Translations under genes and position numbers: made by a program | DNA from: Proteobacteria bacterium UBA2996 | GTDB lineage: Bacteria; Pseudomonadota; Gammaproteobacteria; Arenicellales; UBA868 | Assembly (NCBI GenBank): GCA_002346525.1 | Contig: DDZY01000106.1 | Span: 1 to 7,736, forward strand | DNA length: 7,736 nucleotides | Direction: 5' to 3' | Shown: positions 6,212 to 7,736 of the stretch, piece by piece | Position numbering within the stretch: the stretch's first letter is position 1 | Layout: every line of letters starts with the position of its first letter | The notes under the pieces: generated by a model | What the model saw: only the letters and a program-made list of their open reading frames with translations | Told to the model about the DNA's origin: nothing | The model's database searches: none

Positions 6212-7735
6212 ATGGCTATAAGAATGGCTCTTGCCCTGGCCGGCGTCCTGGTTTCCGGCACAGCGTTATCCCAGAGCGCAACGCCGGGGTTCAATACACT
6301 GATCCCGGAATCGATTCTGACCCCCGATTCCGTCGAGACCTCGATCGGCACGCTGAATTTTTTTGACGGCTTGCCCGATGAGGAAACAGTCACCAAGGTG
6401 TACGACAACCTCGATCGGGTTCGTGCGACCCAGATCTTTCTGGATATGGTGCCGCTCGCGTCGATTGAAGGATTGCGCCGAGGAATGGAATCAGTCGGCG
6501 TGGATGCCTCGCACAAGATCTTACTCTACAACGATCTCATGGATTCGAATTCCCTCTTCCTGACGGGCAACACTGACACGATCTACGCCATCGGTATGCT
6601 GGACCTGCAGCGTGACGGAGCCACCGTGGTTGAGATTCCTCCGGGAGCAGGGCCGGGAACGGTAAACGATGCGTACTTTCGTTTCGTGATCGATATGGGT
6701 GCGCCTGGACCTGACCGAGGCAAAGGGGGTAAGTATCTGATCCTACCTCCCGGCTACGAGGGAGAGGTGCCAGAGGGGTATTTCTCGGTCGAGAGCCCCA
6801 CCTACGTTAACTGGTTGCCCTTAAGGGGCTTTCTTGTGGATGGTAAGACCGACGCTGCGGTGGACATGTGGACCAATGGCTTAAAAATTTATCCGTTATC
6901 TCGAAAAGACAATCCCCCCCAACTCGAAGTGGTCAACGGCACGGGGATTGTCATGAACACGGTCCACGCGAACGATGAGACTTTCTTTGAAGAAATCGCA
7001 GAGGTGATTCAGCGGGAGCCGTTGGAGTTTCTTGATGATGAGTTGCGGGGAAATCTTGCGAGTATCGGGATTGAAAAGGGCAAGGAGTTTGCCCCCGACG
7101 CTCGGATGCGTGCGATCCTGAAGGACGGTGTCGCTATTGCTAACGCCACCGCACGTGCCCTCGCTTTCCGCCCACGGTCTGAGACTATCTATATCTACGG
7201 TGAGGAAAGCGCATGGTTTACCGCTTTTGACGGCGGTAGTTATCAATGGCTTTTAAACGACGGCAAGGGTGGTCGCAATAGGGACGCACGCACTGTGTTC
7301 TTCTATATCGCTACGGTGAATACACCGGCGATGGTGCTGCAAATGATCGGTGCAGGATCCCAGTATGCATTGGCTGCCCTGGATTCTAGGGGCCGTTACC
7401 TCGATGGTGCGAAAGACTATCAAATCACTATCCCCGGGGATGTGCCGGCAAAGGATTTTTGGTCTCTGGTGGTTTATGATCCGCAGACCCGTTCTATGCT
7501 CCAGACTGATCAGCCCTATCCTTCGAAAAATAACGAGCGCAACCGCGATCTCGTGAAGAACGACGATGGATCAACCACAATTTGGTTTGGGCCCAAAGTG
7601 CCCAAGGGCAAAGAGGCCAACTGGATTCAGACCGTTCCCGGCAAGGGGTGGTTTATCTGCCTGCGTTTGTACGGCCCATTGGAACCGTGGTTCAAACAAA
7701 CCTGGCGCCCGGGAGAAATTGAGCCTGTAAACTGA
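6212..7735 (+). CDS. DUF1254/DUF1214 domain exported protein, 507 aa
   Basis: This is a complete gene with a good GGAG site 8 nt before the ATG and a TGA one base from the window edge. The N-terminus is a signal peptide (MAIRMALALAGVLVSGTALS), cleaved near residues 20-23, so the product is periplasmic or secreted. The DUF1254 part covers about residues 65-200, with NTDTIY (120-125), YFRFVIDMG (155-163) and GKGGKYLILPPG (170-181). The DUF1214 part covers about 375-495, with RYLDGAKDY (395-403), FWSLVVYD (416-423), NWIQTVPGKGWF (470-481) and RLYGPLEPWF (485-494). This two-domain pairing and length are typical of the family. Its biochemical role is not established, and no catalytic residues can be named from the sequence. 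It is divergent from the secreted 195-residue gene and about 0.8 kb from the barrel-protein gene, but nothing shows that they work together. Confidence 0.93.
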   Translation: MAIRMALALAGVLVSGTALSQSATPGFNTLIPESILTPDSVETSIGTLNFFDGLPDEETVTKVYDNLDRVRATQIFLDMVPLASIEGLRRGMESVGVDASHKILLYNDLMDSNSLFLTGNTDTIYAIGMLDLQRDGATVVEIPPGAGPGTVNDAYFRFVIDMGAPGPDRGKGGKYLILPPGYEGEVPEGYFSVESPTYVNWLPLRGFLVDGKTDAAVDMWTNGLKIYPLSRKDNPPQLEVVNGTGIVMNTVHANDETFFEEIAEVIQREPLEFLDDELRGNLASIGIEKGKEFAPDARMRAILKDGVAIANATARALAFRPRSETIYIYGEESAWFTAFDGGSYQWLLNDGKGGRNRDARTVFFYIATVNTPAMVLQMIGAGSQYALAALDSRGRYLDGAKDYQITIPGDVPAKDFWSLVVYDPQTRSMLQTDQPYPSKNNERNRDLVKNDDGSTTIWFGPKVPKGKEANWIQTVPGKGWFICLRLYGPLEPWFKQTWRPGEIEPVN

Positions 7736-7736
7736 T

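Noticed and set aside
6079..6516. A 145-codon minus-strand open frame over the start of the DUF1254 gene
   Set aside because: It runs through the divergent promoter region and antisense to a well-supported gene; no recognisable features.

Overview
The window reads as chromosomal DNA of a Gram-negative bacterium, most likely a gammaproteobacterium. The evidence is the set of envelope protein families (an MltF-type lytic transglycosylase, a large MscS channel, outer-membrane barrel proteins, a DUF1254/DUF1214 protein), Sec signal peptides throughout, and ordinary Shine-Dalgarno sites. I cannot place it more precisely. There are no mobile elements, tRNAs, rRNAs, CRISPR arrays or phage genes.

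Layout. Positions 1-435 (+) hold the 3' end of a lytic transglycosylase gene, ending in a stem-loop terminator at 446-470. Facing it is a three-gene minus-strand run, read from 4132 down to 447. It encodes a 752-residue MscS-family channel (4132-1874), a 122-residue secreted protein with a 17-kDa-surface-antigen-like C-terminus (1877-1509, overlapping the channel gene by 4 bp), and a 340-residue exported, strand-rich protein of unknown function (1469-447). A gene-free stretch of about 510 bp follows (4133-4643), and its second half can fold into a row of stem-loops on the plus strand. Next come a 269-residue outer-membrane barrel-type protein on the plus strand (4644-5453) and, 13 bp away and convergent, a 195-residue secreted unknown (6054-5467). 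After a 157-bp divergent promoter region, a complete 507-residue DUF1254/DUF1214 protein fills 6212-7735 (+).

How it fits together. All six complete genes encode proteins with an apparent export signal or membrane segments, and the partial gene is a cell-wall enzyme. The region is therefore an envelope neighbourhood: peptidoglycan remodelling, a tension-gated channel co-transcribed with two exported proteins, a barrel protein, and two periplasmic or secreted proteins. The sequence does not show that these units act in one pathway. Only the three-gene minus-strand run has the spacing of a true operon.

Most worth following up: the possible structured RNA at 4396-4594; the channel / small secreted protein / strand-rich protein operon; and the two exported proteins I could not assign to a named function (447-1469 and 5467-6054). 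I did not find a clear, complete new system such as a defence or secretion locus.
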